Of a stretch of DNA of 9,801 nt, positions 1-6,437 are shown one piece after another; position 1 is the stretch's first letter, and the number at the start of each line of letters is the position of its first letter. Source of the DNA: Candidatus Levyibacteriota bacterium (GTDB lineage Bacteria; Patescibacteriota; Microgenomatia; Levybacterales; UBA12049). The stretch lies in contig JAHFKE010000033.1 in assembly GCA_023245515.1 (NCBI GenBank), positions 1 through 9,801 of the forward strand, given 5' to 3'. Position numbers and translations under genes: made by a program. The notes beneath the pieces were generated by a model, which had not been told where the DNA came from, made no database searches, and worked only from the letters and a program-made list of their open reading frames with translations.

Positions 1-315
1 ATTTAGTCTTTGTTCTCCTGCTGCTCTGTTATAGAGACCAGTAAGGGGATCTAGATGACTTTCTGTGGACTCTTGGGATTCGCCCGCTGAGACTACATCA
101 AGAAATTCTTGTTGCGTTATCTCGCCTCTTGCTAGCGCAGTAGTGAGGTAGCTTAGCTCTGTTCTGCGGTGTAATTTTTCTGCAGCGAAGTCTGGATTTC
201 CTTCGTGTTTGGCATTTATTTCCCTCGTTCTTTCTTTTGCCGTCGTCACAACATCCTCTCTATTTGGCACTTCAAGCGTAGGGTTGAATGATAATTCAGT
301 TGAGGCTTCAGACAT
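1..315 (-). CDS. GGDEF-domain protein (putative diguanylate cyclase), 3' part outside window
   Basis: An open frame starts at an ATG (313-315) and runs without a stop to base 1, giving 105 codons of an incomplete protein. The first ~87 residues are hydrophilic and rich in Glu/Thr/Arg, with no membrane segment or recognisable sensor domain. Residues ~88-97 read DPLTGLYNRA, which is the hallmark N-terminal start of a GGDEF domain (DxLTGLxNR). The catalytic GG(D/E)EF loop and the I-site would lie beyond the window edge, so activity cannot be judged. The ATG lies 18 nt after the stop of the cohesin/dockerin gene, with only a weak purine-rich stretch ahead of it, suggesting co-transcription. The N-terminal part does not resemble that of the complete GGDEF protein at 1626-2648, so the two are not simple recent duplicates outside the catalytic domain. 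The family would make c-di-GMP from two GTP in the cytoplasm. Confidence 0.75.
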   Translation of the reverse strand, partial: MSEASTELSFNPTLEVPNREDVVTTAKERTREINAKHEGNPDFAAEKLHRRTELSYLTTALARGEITQQEFLDVVSAGESQESTESHLDPLTGLYNRAAGEQRLN

Positions 316-333
316 AGCTTCTTTGTGCGACTA

Positions 334-1551
334 TTAGGCGCCTTGTTGTGTTGCGATTTCCCTCAGGAACAAGTTATAGTCAAATCCATTCACAGAGCCA
401 TCATCGTTAATATCAGCAGCTGTTTTCTTGCTCGCATTACAAGTGGTGAGTGGAACGGCATAGTCGCTATAGCAATCCATAAGTAGATTGTAGTCCATAA
501 TACTAAGCTCATTGTCGTTATTCACATCTCCCGTAACGAGGGTGACCGTTGGAATAGTATTAGTCTGGTCTTGTACTATGGAAATGATTTGCTCGACTCT
601 GCGAATGAGATGGTAGGTGGTTTTTACTTTTACTGTATAAACGTCTGTTGGCAAATGTCCTACGTCAATAAGTCCTGAGAAGCTGCCGCTTGTACTACTG
701 TAGTGAATATTTCCTGAAGCGCTAGTTATGAGTATGTTACTACTGTCATAAAGAGAAACAGAAGCTGTCTGAGTAGGATGCATAGGATGCTTGTTGCTCA
801 GACTGTTAGCTGAAGGGTTGGCATTGTCTCCCCCGACTCCTATGCCATGTAGTATTGCGTTAATATTTAGTCGTGTTGTTGGCAAAGGAGTAGGTGTAGG
901 CGTTCCTGTAGGAACGGGAGATGGCGTGGCTGTGGGTGTCAAATTTAGTGTCGGTGTGGCACTCGGTGTTGAGGTCGGGGATAGTGGCGTCGCAGGTGCT
1001 GTAATTATGACAGATGCGGGCGAGGTTGTTGAGATAACATTCTGTGTGGCACTGTCACTTGCTCCTGAGGAAAGCGCTAGGCTGCCGGAGCCAAATGATA
1101 TCGTTGAAGGAGCGCTAGTGTTATGAATTGCTTTGAAATTAAGCTTCCCAATAATGGTGGGTGCGGTAATTATCTTTGTGGGGTCATTGCCTATGGATAT
1201 TGACTCAACCAGAGATCCTGCCGTGATGACTGGCCCTTCTACTTTTACTGGAAAAACATCGGTATTACGATCAAAGGGATTTGTAGTAGAGAGCTGAAGT
1301 ATGGTGGGATCATAGAATATTTGCAATCTTACAAACGTCACTGAGTTAGTGCCAGGAGTGAGTTGCACATCAAAAGAGATAGTGTCTCCTACTGCTCCGC
1401 TAACAGGAGAAGCGGGAGAGAGGGAGAGGGTCGTTGATGCACTAGCGCGGCTTCGAGATTCCTGCTGACGTTGAAGAACGTACATAGTTACAGGAATACT
1501 TAGCATGAGTATTGCAACGACACCTAGTATGAGCTTGCCCTTAAAATTCAT
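334..1551 (-). CDS. Membrane-anchored cohesin-like / dockerin surface protein
   Basis: This is an extracellular protein held by an N-terminal hydrophobic segment, with a short basic cytoplasmic NFKGK-type head and about 20 apolar residues. A QRQQESRSRA stretch follows. Next is a ~140-residue beta-rich region resembling a cohesin/CBM-like fold (LSLSPASPVSGAVGDTISFDV...). After it come a ~45-residue Pro/Thr/Ser linker and a second beta-sandwich-like region starting NINAILHGIGVGGDN. The C-terminus is a dockerin with two EF-hand-like repeats: DVNNDNELSIMD and DINDDGSVNGFD, with Asp/Asn at loop positions 1, 3, 5 and 12. The gene may start at 1575 (413 aa). I prefer the ATG at 1549-1551 (405 aa), because AGAGGA lies 7 nt upstream of it and a promoter-like -10 lies across the 1575 ATG. 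Likely roles are adhesion or scaffolding at the cell surface; no catalytic domain is seen. Cohesin and dockerin in one polypeptide could allow chain-like self-assembly, which is inference. Confidence 0.85.
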   Translation of the reverse strand: MNFKGKLILGVVAILMLSIPVTMYVLQRQQESRSRASASTTLSLSPASPVSGAVGDTISFDVQLTPGTNSVTFVRLQIFYDPTILQLSTTNPFDRNTDVFPVKVEGPVITAGSLVESISIGNDPTKIITAPTIIGKLNFKAIHNTSAPSTISFGSGSLALSSGASDSATQNVISTTSPASVIITAPATPLSPTSTPSATPTLNLTPTATPSPVPTGTPTPTPLPTTRLNINAILHGIGVGGDNANPSANSLSNKHPMHPTQTASVSLYDSSNILITSASGNIHYSSTSGSFSGLIDVGHLPTDVYTVKVKTTYHLIRRVEQIISIVQDQTNTIPTVTLVTGDVNNDNELSIMDYNLLMDCYSDYAVPLTTCNASKKTAADINDDGSVNGFDYNLFLREIATQQGA

Positions 1552-1558
1552 AGGATTT

Positions 1559-1564
1559 TCCTCT
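1559..1564 (-). promoter_or_regulatory. Ribosome binding site deciding the start of the cohesin/dockerin gene
   Basis: AGAGGA on the minus strand ends 7 nt before the ATG at 1549-1551. The upstream in-frame ATG at 1573-1575 has only TTTAGG directly against it, which is too close to work as a Shine-Dalgarno site. Confidence 0.6.
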
Positions 1565-1573
1565 GATACTATC

Positions 1574-1602
1574 ATCCTAAACTAAACTCTGGGCGTGGTC
1601 AA
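1574..1602 (-). promoter_or_regulatory. Sigma70-type promoter for the cohesin/dockerin gene
   Basis: On the minus strand TTGACC (1597-1602) and TAGGAT (1574-1579) are separated by exactly 17 nt. These match the -35 and -10 consensus at 5/6 and 4/6 positions. Transcription would begin near 1567, giving a ~16-nt leader that contains the AGAGGA ribosome binding site and excluding the upstream ATG at 1575. It sits in the 50-nt gap after the GGDEF gene, the longest gap in this part of the cluster. It would let the surface protein and the downstream GGDEF gene be expressed separately from gatB. Confidence 0.55.
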
Positions 1603-1625
1603 GAGAGGGGTTTTGTTATGGAGAC

Positions 1626-2648
1626 TTAAGGTCTTGCAGCAAATAGTAACTTACTGTCGGGAGCAAGTTCAATATATTTTCTTTTTTCTGTTCCGCCCTC
1701 CTCTATTCTGTATTCCACATATCGTATGCCATTAGATAAATCGGTCAGAATAGACTTTCTGTCAGGGGTAAAGCCTACATGTGCGACAGAGCGGTTTCTT
1801 CCTCGGTCTTTCGCAGCATAGACACCTGCGTCAGCTCGTGCATAAACAGCATCGATATCCGTATCATCTTCATTTATTGAGGTTATTCCTATACTTACTG
1901 TTAGACCCATTTCTCTTTGAATCCTTTCTCTTAGGGCTTCTGATTTCTCTATGGCTTTTTCTGGTGTCATCTGGGGGACAACTACCACAAATTCTTCGCC
2001 ACCATATCTGCCTACCATGTCAGTCGGTCGTGTTTGTGCTGAGAGTATTTGTACAAGTTCTTGTAATTTTTTGTCTCCTTCTGCATGCCCCTTTTCATCA
2101 TTAATGCGTTTGAAATGATCGATATCAACAAATAATACGCTAATATCATCAGCCTCTCGTCTTCTGTCATGGGGAACTTTTGAGCTGTTTTTTATAAGGT
2201 TCTTAAGATAATTGTCTAGAGCTCCTCTGTTCCACGTGCCAGTTAATTTGTCAGTGGCGCCTTCTTGCTCCACTCGCATTAGTTGTTCGCTATTCCGTAC
2301 TGCAAGATCCAAGGCAGCTCTTTGGAGTTGTTGTTTGGGAGCATCAGGAAAATGGTGTCTTAAGGATATAATGTTATGTGTCAGGCCGAGACTGACTTCG
2401 CGCCAGTATTGCTCATCTCCCGCGTACTCTTCCCGTACGGGAATCCCTAAGGCATCTGCACTTGTCTGGATGGTGCGCATTCTTATCGCTGTCGTATCAT
2501 ACGGAATAGCAGGATCGCCTAGTTTGGAGGGAAGGTTATATGTATGGGGCGGAGATTCTGGTGGTCTAGTCGCAAAAGCACCTGGTACCTCGATGTGTGC
2601 CATTGTAGCGCTTAATCTTTTTGCTTCTGGTAGTGTTTCTGCCGACAT
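1626..2648 (-). CDS. Soluble GGDEF diguanylate cyclase with intact I-site
   Basis: The protein has 340 aa and should condense two GTP into the second messenger c-di-GMP in the cytoplasm. The GGDEF domain spans about residues 130-292. It starts with DKLTGTWNR (133-141), has the metal-binding Asp in FVDIDHFKRIND (D175), the signature GGEEF at 216-220, and ADAGVYAAKDRGRN at 272-285. RPTD (207-210) lies exactly five residues before GGEEF, which is the allosteric product-inhibition I-site. The enzyme therefore looks catalytically competent and feedback-inhibited. Residues 1-130 contain no membrane segment or recognisable PAS/GAF/REC sensor; residues ~105-130 could be the helix leading into the domain. 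About 48 residues (293-340) follow the GGDEF domain, ending in a charged tail of unknown role. The ATG is 1 nt after the gatB stop, and AAAAGGA inside the gatB tail is the likely ribosome binding site. Confidence 0.93.
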   Translation of the reverse strand: MSAETLPEAKRLSATMAHIEVPGAFATRPPESPPHTYNLPSKLGDPAIPYDTTAIRMRTIQTSADALGIPVREEYAGDEQYWREVSLGLTHNIISLRHHFPDAPKQQLQRAALDLAVRNSEQLMRVEQEGATDKLTGTWNRGALDNYLKNLIKNSSKVPHDRRREADDISVLFVDIDHFKRINDEKGHAEGDKKLQELVQILSAQTRPTDMVGRYGGEEFVVVVPQMTPEKAIEKSEALRERIQREMGLTVSIGITSINEDDTDIDAVYARADAGVYAAKDRGRNRSVAHVGFTPDRKSILTDLSNGIRYVEYRIEEGGTEKRKYIELAPDSKLLFAARP

Positions 2649-2649
2649 A

Positions 2650-4008
2650 CTATCCTTTTAACTCTTTTTTCAGCTGTTCGCGTACTAGCTCTGTGTCAAC
2701 TTTTTTCCCAAGTTTCTTTATCGTTTGTCCTAATAGAAACATTATAACACCTTCTTTTCCATTTTGATAGTCCTCAACGGCTTTTATATTTTCGATCAAT
2801 ACTTGTGCGATTGCGCTCTCTAATTCCCCTTCATCCAAGGCTAAAATCTTCTTTTCATCAAGAATATTTTTTATCAATTCAGCAGGAAGAGTGCTAGAAA
2901 TATCGGTTTTTTTATTAATTACTATATTAGAGATCTGTTTGGGTGAGATGCTGTGATCTTTTCCTACAGTGACTGCTTCCTCGAAAAAGTCAGCTATAGC
3001 TTTATCTCTTGTCAGAATCTCACTGTCGTAATAAGGGAGATCGAACTCTTTTTGAAATCGTTCTAGCTTGGCATCGGGCAGCTCAGGCATAGAGGAGTTG
3101 AGAGTTGAGAGTTGATCGGCGAGAGTTATAATAGGTGGGATATCAGGCTCAGGAAAGTAGCGATAATCGTGAGCATCTTCTTTAATTCTTTGAGAGAAGG
3201 TTCTTTGTTTGTTCTCATCCCAGCCGCGGGTTTCTTGTGCAGGAGTTCCGCCCTCATCAAGAATTGTCTGATGTCTCTTTACCTCGTATTCGATTGCTTT
3301 CTCTACGAATTTGAAGGAATTGATATTTTTTACTTCAACTTTGTATTTCGGTAACCCCTTCGCCGAACTTTCTCGAAGAGATATATTGGGCTCAAGTCGC
3401 ATTTCGCCTTTTTCCATGTCTGCATTTGATACATCAAGATATCGCACAATTTGCTGGAGCTTCTGCAGATATTCTTTCACTTCCAAGGCATCTTCAAAAT
3501 CCGGTTCAGTCACTATCTCAACCAGTGGGACACCTGAGCGGTTGAAATCAATAAGACTTGCTTTGCCATCCCTGAGTTCTAAGTGGGAAAGTTTTCCGGT
3601 ATCTTCTTCCATGTGTACTCTCGTTATTCCTATGCGCTTTTTGTTCTTCAGCTCGATAAATCCGCCGTAGCCAAAGGGGAGATCGTACTGGCTTATCTGA
3701 TATCCCTTGGAGAGATCAGGGTAGAAGTAGTTCTTTCTGTCAAATTTTGAAAATTCGTTGATCTTACAATTAAGCGCCAGGGCAATTTTGATACATGATT
3801 CGATGGCTATTCTGTTAGGAACAGGAAGTGCTCCAGGAAGTCCTAGGCAAACAGGGCACACATGGCTATTGGGTGCTTTGCCAAAATATTGCGTAGAGCA
3901 CGAGCAGAACATTTTACTCTCTGTCTTTAATTCTACATGGACTTCAAGTCCGATAACTGGCACGTAGCGCGTAGGTTGTAGCTCGTGGTTATTAGATATT
4001 TTATTCAT
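2650..4008 (-). CDS. gatB: Asp-tRNA(Asn)/Glu-tRNA(Gln) amidotransferase subunit B
   Basis: GatB is the tRNA-binding and kinase/transamidase subunit of GatCAB. The complex converts mischarged Glu-tRNA(Gln) and/or Asp-tRNA(Asn) to the amidated forms with ATP and ammonia delivered from GatA. Diagnostic sequence includes VIGLEVHVEL (18-27), the zinc cysteines C35, C37, C51 and C54 with VCPVCLGLPGALP, FYPDLSKGYQISQYD, and the DYRYFPEPDIPP signature (281-292). The C-terminal YqeY-like tail contains GVIMFLLGQTIKKLGKK. At 452 aa it is slightly shorter than the usual ~475 aa. Two oddities are tied to repeats. Residues 1-15 form an N-terminal extension compared with family members that begin near YVPVIGLE, and this is written largely by a 7-bp-period tract. 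Residues 298-305 are encoded by three perfect GAGTTGA copies. AAAGGA lies 8 nt before the ATG, and the ATG overlaps the stop of the upstream S23-type gene (ATGA). Confidence 0.97.
   Translation of the reverse strand: MNKISNNHELQPTRYVPVIGLEVHVELKTESKMFCSCSTQYFGKAPNSHVCPVCLGLPGALPVPNRIAIESCIKIALALNCKINEFSKFDRKNYFYPDLSKGYQISQYDLPFGYGGFIELKNKKRIGITRVHMEEDTGKLSHLELRDGKASLIDFNRSGVPLVEIVTEPDFEDALEVKEYLQKLQQIVRYLDVSNADMEKGEMRLEPNISLRESSAKGLPKYKVEVKNINSFKFVEKAIEYEVKRHQTILDEGGTPAQETRGWDENKQRTFSQRIKEDAHDYRYFPEPDIPPIITLADQLSTLNSSMPELPDAKLERFQKEFDLPYYDSEILTRDKAIADFFEEAVTVGKDHSISPKQISNIVINKKTDISSTLPAELIKNILDEKKILALDEGELESAIAQVLIENIKAVEDYQNGKEGVIMFLLGQTIKKLGKKVDTELVREQLKKELKG
3095..3129. repeat. Heptanucleotide tract inside gatB (GAGTTGA x3)
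   Basis: Three perfect consecutive GAGTTGA units occupy 3095-3115 on the plus strand. In the same 7-nt phase come a degenerate unit (3116-3122) and GAGTTAT (3123-3129). The perfect copies encode GatB residues 298-305 (DQLSTLNS) between the PEPDIPP signature and the conserved PELPD. The spacing between these two motifs is the same as I recall for ordinary GatB, so the tract seems to have replaced rather than lengthened the segment. Confidence 0.8.
3958..3992. repeat. Heptanucleotide tract writing the GatB N-terminus
   Basis: Units of seven bases with a TAGNNNG core run in phase: TAGCGCG (3965), TAGGTTG (3972) and TAGCTCG (3979). They are flanked by more degenerate units at 3958 and 3986. Read on the coding strand they give about residues 6-17 of GatB, just before the conserved PVIGLEVHVEL. 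The unit resembles those at 4378-4405 and 7384-7448. Confidence 0.6.
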
Positions 4009-4370
4009 TTTTGGTTTCCTTTCTTAAGATATTGTTTCAGACTCTGAATCCTTTTAACAAGGACCTCTGACTCTTCATATAGTTGTTTTACATTTTCATC
4101 ATTTATGTAATTCATTTCTTTTGCAAATAGTAATTGTGAAGCAGTTTCAATAGTAGATTTTATTGCAATATCTAAGAAATTACAAAAATCTTTTGTCGTC
4201 GCACTTCCGGACCCTTCTGCTATATTACTTGAAATAGATAGGGCCGCGCGTTTTATCTGAGAAGATAAGCCAAATCTTTCTGAGTCTGGAAATTTTTCAG
4301 TCAATATATAGATTTTTTTACTATACAGTATTGAGACTTTCCAAACTTCTAGTTTTTCAAATCTAAACAT
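4005..4370 (-). CDS. Four-helix-bundle protein of the 23S rRNA intervening-sequence (S23/IVP) family
   Basis: The 121-aa protein has the family pattern throughout: FEKLEVWK near the start, FPDSERFGLSSQIKRAALSISSNIAEGSG at about residues 28-55, then KDFCNFLDIAIKSTIETASQLLFA. The family folds as a four-helix bundle and assembles into oligomers. Members were first found in 23S rRNA intervening sequences, and the Avd protein of diversity-generating retroelements is related. Free-standing copies like this have no firmly assigned function. The usual ARGS-like motif is replaced by AIKS here. The gene lies between gatA (20 nt away) and gatB (4-nt ATGA overlap), so it is translated with GatCAB. A 7-bp-period tract lies directly upstream of its start, and no good Shine-Dalgarno site is seen. 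This looks like an insertion into the gat operon; no rRNA or reverse transcriptase is present nearby. Confidence 0.9.
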   Translation of the reverse strand: MFRFEKLEVWKVSILYSKKIYILTEKFPDSERFGLSSQIKRAALSISSNIAEGSGSATTKDFCNFLDIAIKSTIETASQLLFAKEMNYINDENVKQLYEESEVLVKRIQSLKQYLKKGNQK

Positions 4371-4377
4371 ATCTTTC

Positions 4378-4405
4378 TACATCCTACGTGCTACGCGCTA
4401 CTTCC
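4378..4405. repeat. Heptanucleotide tract at the gatA / S23 junction
   Basis: Four in-phase units start with TAC: TACATCC (4378), TACGTGC (4385), TACGCGC (4392) and TACTTCC (4399). The tract fills the short intergenic gap and also encodes the last four residues and the TAG stop codon of GatA. On the coding strand the units read as GTAGCGC/GTAGCAC, related to the tracts at 3958-3992 and 7384-7448. Confidence 0.7.
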
Positions 4406-5812
4406 TATCTTTGGTTTCTTCAAATATAACGGGTTTTCTTGCTCATAATTATATGCGACTTTTAAGATGAGTTCTTCGGCGAATTGCGGGCCGATGATTT
4501 GCATGCCAATAGGAAGTCCAGCTTTAGAAAATCCTACAGGAATATTGATACCTGAGAGCCCCGCAATAGAGGATGGCTCAACTAAGACATCTGCTAGTTC
4601 GCCAAACATTGATTGTCCTTCGCTTGCGCCAATGGGTAGTGCGGTTGTAGGAGCTGTCGGGCCGACGATGACGTCGACATCTTGAAATGCTTTTTTGAAA
4701 TCCTCAATGATCACTGTACGCACCTTGAGAGCTTTGTTATAATACTGATCATAATATCCGGCTGAGAGCGTATAGGTGCCGAGCATAATTCTGCGTTTGG
4801 CTTCTTCACCGAAGTAAGATCTGTCATTGCCGTAGCGGATGCCATCAAGGCGTGCCAGATTAGAAGAGACTTCAGCTCTTTGGAGAATCGTATAAACTGC
4901 GATAGCGTATTTGGGATGGAAGAGCTTTATCTTTTTGATAGTGGCGCCAAGCTTTTCAAGGGTTTTTATCGCTTCTTCGACTGAAGCTTTTACTTCCTCA
5001 TGAACTCCCTCAAAATAATCATCAGAAATGCCAATCTTTAATCCCTGAATATCTTTCTTAAGATTCTTTAAGTAATTAGGTACCTCTGTTGGTGAGCTGG
5101 TAGCATCCATCGGATCCTGTCCTGCAAGAACTTGTAATAATAAGGCGCTGTCTTCTACTCTCTTGGTGATGGGTCCGGGACTGTCAAGTGATGATCCCAT
5201 AGCGACGACTCCGTATCTACTGACCCGTCCGTAGGTGGGCTTGAGTCCTACAACTCCACACCAACTGGCGGGCTGTCTTATCGACCCGGCAGTTTCTGAG
5301 CCGATTGCGGCAACAGTCTGGTCAGCTGCGACGCTTGCGGCCGCTCCGCCCGATGAGCCACCCGGAAGATGGGCGGTATTCCAGGGATTTTTTGATGCAC
5401 CATAATCGGAGGTTTCTGTCGAGGAGCCATGCGCCCAGGCATCCATATTGGTCTTTCCGAGAAGTACCATTCCGGCTTCCTTTAATCTTCTCACGACTGT
5501 TGCGTCAAAAGGGGGGATATAATCGTCCAGAACTTTGCTCGAAGCTGTAGTTCTGATGCCGCTGGTCGAAAAGTTATCTTTGATGGAAAGGGGAATGCCT
5601 AGAAGTGGCAATGAAATTCCTTCTGCTCTTTTGCGGTCGGCGTCGGCAGCATTCCTCAGTGCCTCTTCCGGGGTAACAGTGACAAAAGCATTAAGCCGAG
5701 GTTCAAGTTCTTTGATACGTTCCAGATATGCTTCGGTCAGTTCAACGGAGGAAATTTCTTTCTGTTCAAGTTTCTTGAGTGCTTCTGTTAGCGATAGTGT
5801 ATGTAAGCTCAT
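4391..5812 (-). CDS. gatA: Asp-tRNA(Asn)/Glu-tRNA(Gln) amidotransferase subunit A
   Basis: GatA is the amidase-signature glutaminase that releases ammonia from glutamine and channels it to GatB. The Ser-cisSer-Lys triad is visible: K78 in GIPLSIKDNF, S153 in GGSSGG (151-156), and nucleophile S177 in GSETAGSIRQ (171-180), followed by CGVVGLKPTYGRVSRYG. These sit within one residue of the positions known from the S. aureus enzyme. Length (473 aa) is normal and the start MSLHTLSLTEA fits the family. It begins 4 nt after the stop of the upstream phosphatase gene with only a weak AAAAGAA-type site, suggesting translational coupling. The final residues (SSA) and the stop codon are written by a 7-bp repeat tract, so the original C-terminus may have been a little different. 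gatC lies upstream, separated by two phosphatase genes; gatB lies downstream beyond the S23-type gene. Confidence 0.98.
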   Translation of the reverse strand: MSLHTLSLTEALKKLEQKEISSVELTEAYLERIKELEPRLNAFVTVTPEEALRNAADADRKRAEGISLPLLGIPLSIKDNFSTSGIRTTASSKVLDDYIPPFDATVVRRLKEAGMVLLGKTNMDAWAHGSSTETSDYGASKNPWNTAHLPGGSSGGAAASVAADQTVAAIGSETAGSIRQPASWCGVVGLKPTYGRVSRYGVVAMGSSLDSPGPITKRVEDSALLLQVLAGQDPMDATSSPTEVPNYLKNLKKDIQGLKIGISDDYFEGVHEEVKASVEEAIKTLEKLGATIKKIKLFHPKYAIAVYTILQRAEVSSNLARLDGIRYGNDRSYFGEEAKRRIMLGTYTLSAGYYDQYYNKALKVRTVIIEDFKKAFQDVDVIVGPTAPTTALPIGASEGQSMFGELADVLVEPSSIAGLSGINIPVGFSKAGLPIGMQIIGPQFAEELILKVAYNYEQENPLYLKKPKIGSSA

Positions 5813-5816
5813 AGCG

Positions 5817-6434
5817 TTATTCTTTTGTAAAGCGAACTCCTTCGGTTTCTTTTACGAAAAAATCGACACCGTCAGATTCAATTTTAGCCCAGGCGAGATT
5901 GTCTATTGATCGTGACGGCAGCGTCTTGCGGGTAGCATGTCCGAGGTGAACCAGAAGGACTCTGAGAACGGTACCGTGAGATGCAACAAGGATTGTTTTG
6001 CCGGGATAGGCGATAGCTGTCTCTCTCAGGAATGTTATGACCCTTGCCATAAGCTTTTCGTCACTTTCGACGTCGTCTTTGGAAAAAGTAAATTTCTCCT
6101 CATCACTTAAGTGTTCAAAAAGCTTGTAATATGCTTGCAGCACACTGTTGTGTTGCTCTTCGTATTTCCCAAAACTTCTTTCGCGTAAAAGCTTCGTGGT
6201 CTCAACAGCTAATTTGTGTTCAAGCGCTATAATCTCTGCAGTCCTTTTGGCTCTGAGTAAATCAGAAGAGAATGCAAGGTCAAATTTGATATCGCGGAAT
6301 TTGATAGCAAGTTTTTTAATATCTTCAACTCCTTCGGCTGTTAGCGGAGAATCCACCTGTCCTTGGATAATATGTTTGATATTATATTCTGTTTCCCCAT
6401 GTCTGAGGAAGTAAAAAGTTGCTAATTTATGCAT
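5817..6434 (-). CDS. Histidine phosphatase family protein (phosphoglycerate mutase-like), copy 2
   Basis: The 205-aa protein belongs to the histidine phosphatase superfamily, cytoplasmic enzymes that pass through a phosphohistidine intermediate. Visible active-site elements are the LRHGETEYN motif (R11, nucleophile H12), R61 in SSDLLRAKRTAE, the Glu in LLRERSFG (E85), and the second histidine in ASHGTVLRVL (H153). All core residues are kept, so activity is likely. The substrate cannot be read from sequence; CobC/GpmB-type small-molecule phosphatases are closest in form, but no cobalamin genes are nearby. It is a tandem paralogue of the gene at 6438-7082: both share the layout and a very similar C-terminus (SDGVDFF.KET.GV). 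It starts 3 nt after that gene and ends 4 nt before gatA, so it belongs to the gat operon. Confidence 0.93.
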   Translation of the reverse strand: MHKLATFYFLRHGETEYNIKHIIQGQVDSPLTAEGVEDIKKLAIKFRDIKFDLAFSSDLLRAKRTAEIIALEHKLAVETTKLLRERSFGKYEEQHNSVLQAYYKLFEHLSDEEKFTFSKDDVESDEKLMARVITFLRETAIAYPGKTILVASHGTVLRVLLVHLGHATRKTLPSRSIDNLAWAKIESDGVDFFVKETEGVRFTKE

Positions 6435-6437
6435 AAG

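Noticed and set aside
901..916. Perfect 6-bp inverted repeat with a 4-nt loop, terminator-like
   Set aside because: It is inside the coding sequence of the Pro/Thr linker and has no T-run after it; most likely a by-product of the repetitive linker codons.
791..1126. Plus-strand open frame with a Val/Gly-rich product
   Set aside because: It is the antisense of the Pro/Thr/Ser linker of the cohesin/dockerin gene; the repeats come from that linker and no family is recognisable.
1618..1636. Short palindrome around the stop of the GGDEF gene as a terminator
   Set aside because: The stem is short, centred on TTAA, and no U-tract follows on the minus strand.
2212..2661. Plus-strand open frame of about 149 codons
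   Set aside because: It lies antisense to the well-supported GGDEF gene, has no recognisable domain, and no ribosome binding site that I can see.
4005..4370. Part of a diversity-generating retroelement (Avd-like four-helix-bundle gene)
   Set aside because: S23-type proteins are related to Avd, but no reverse transcriptase, template/variable repeat pair or C-type-lectin target is present in the window.
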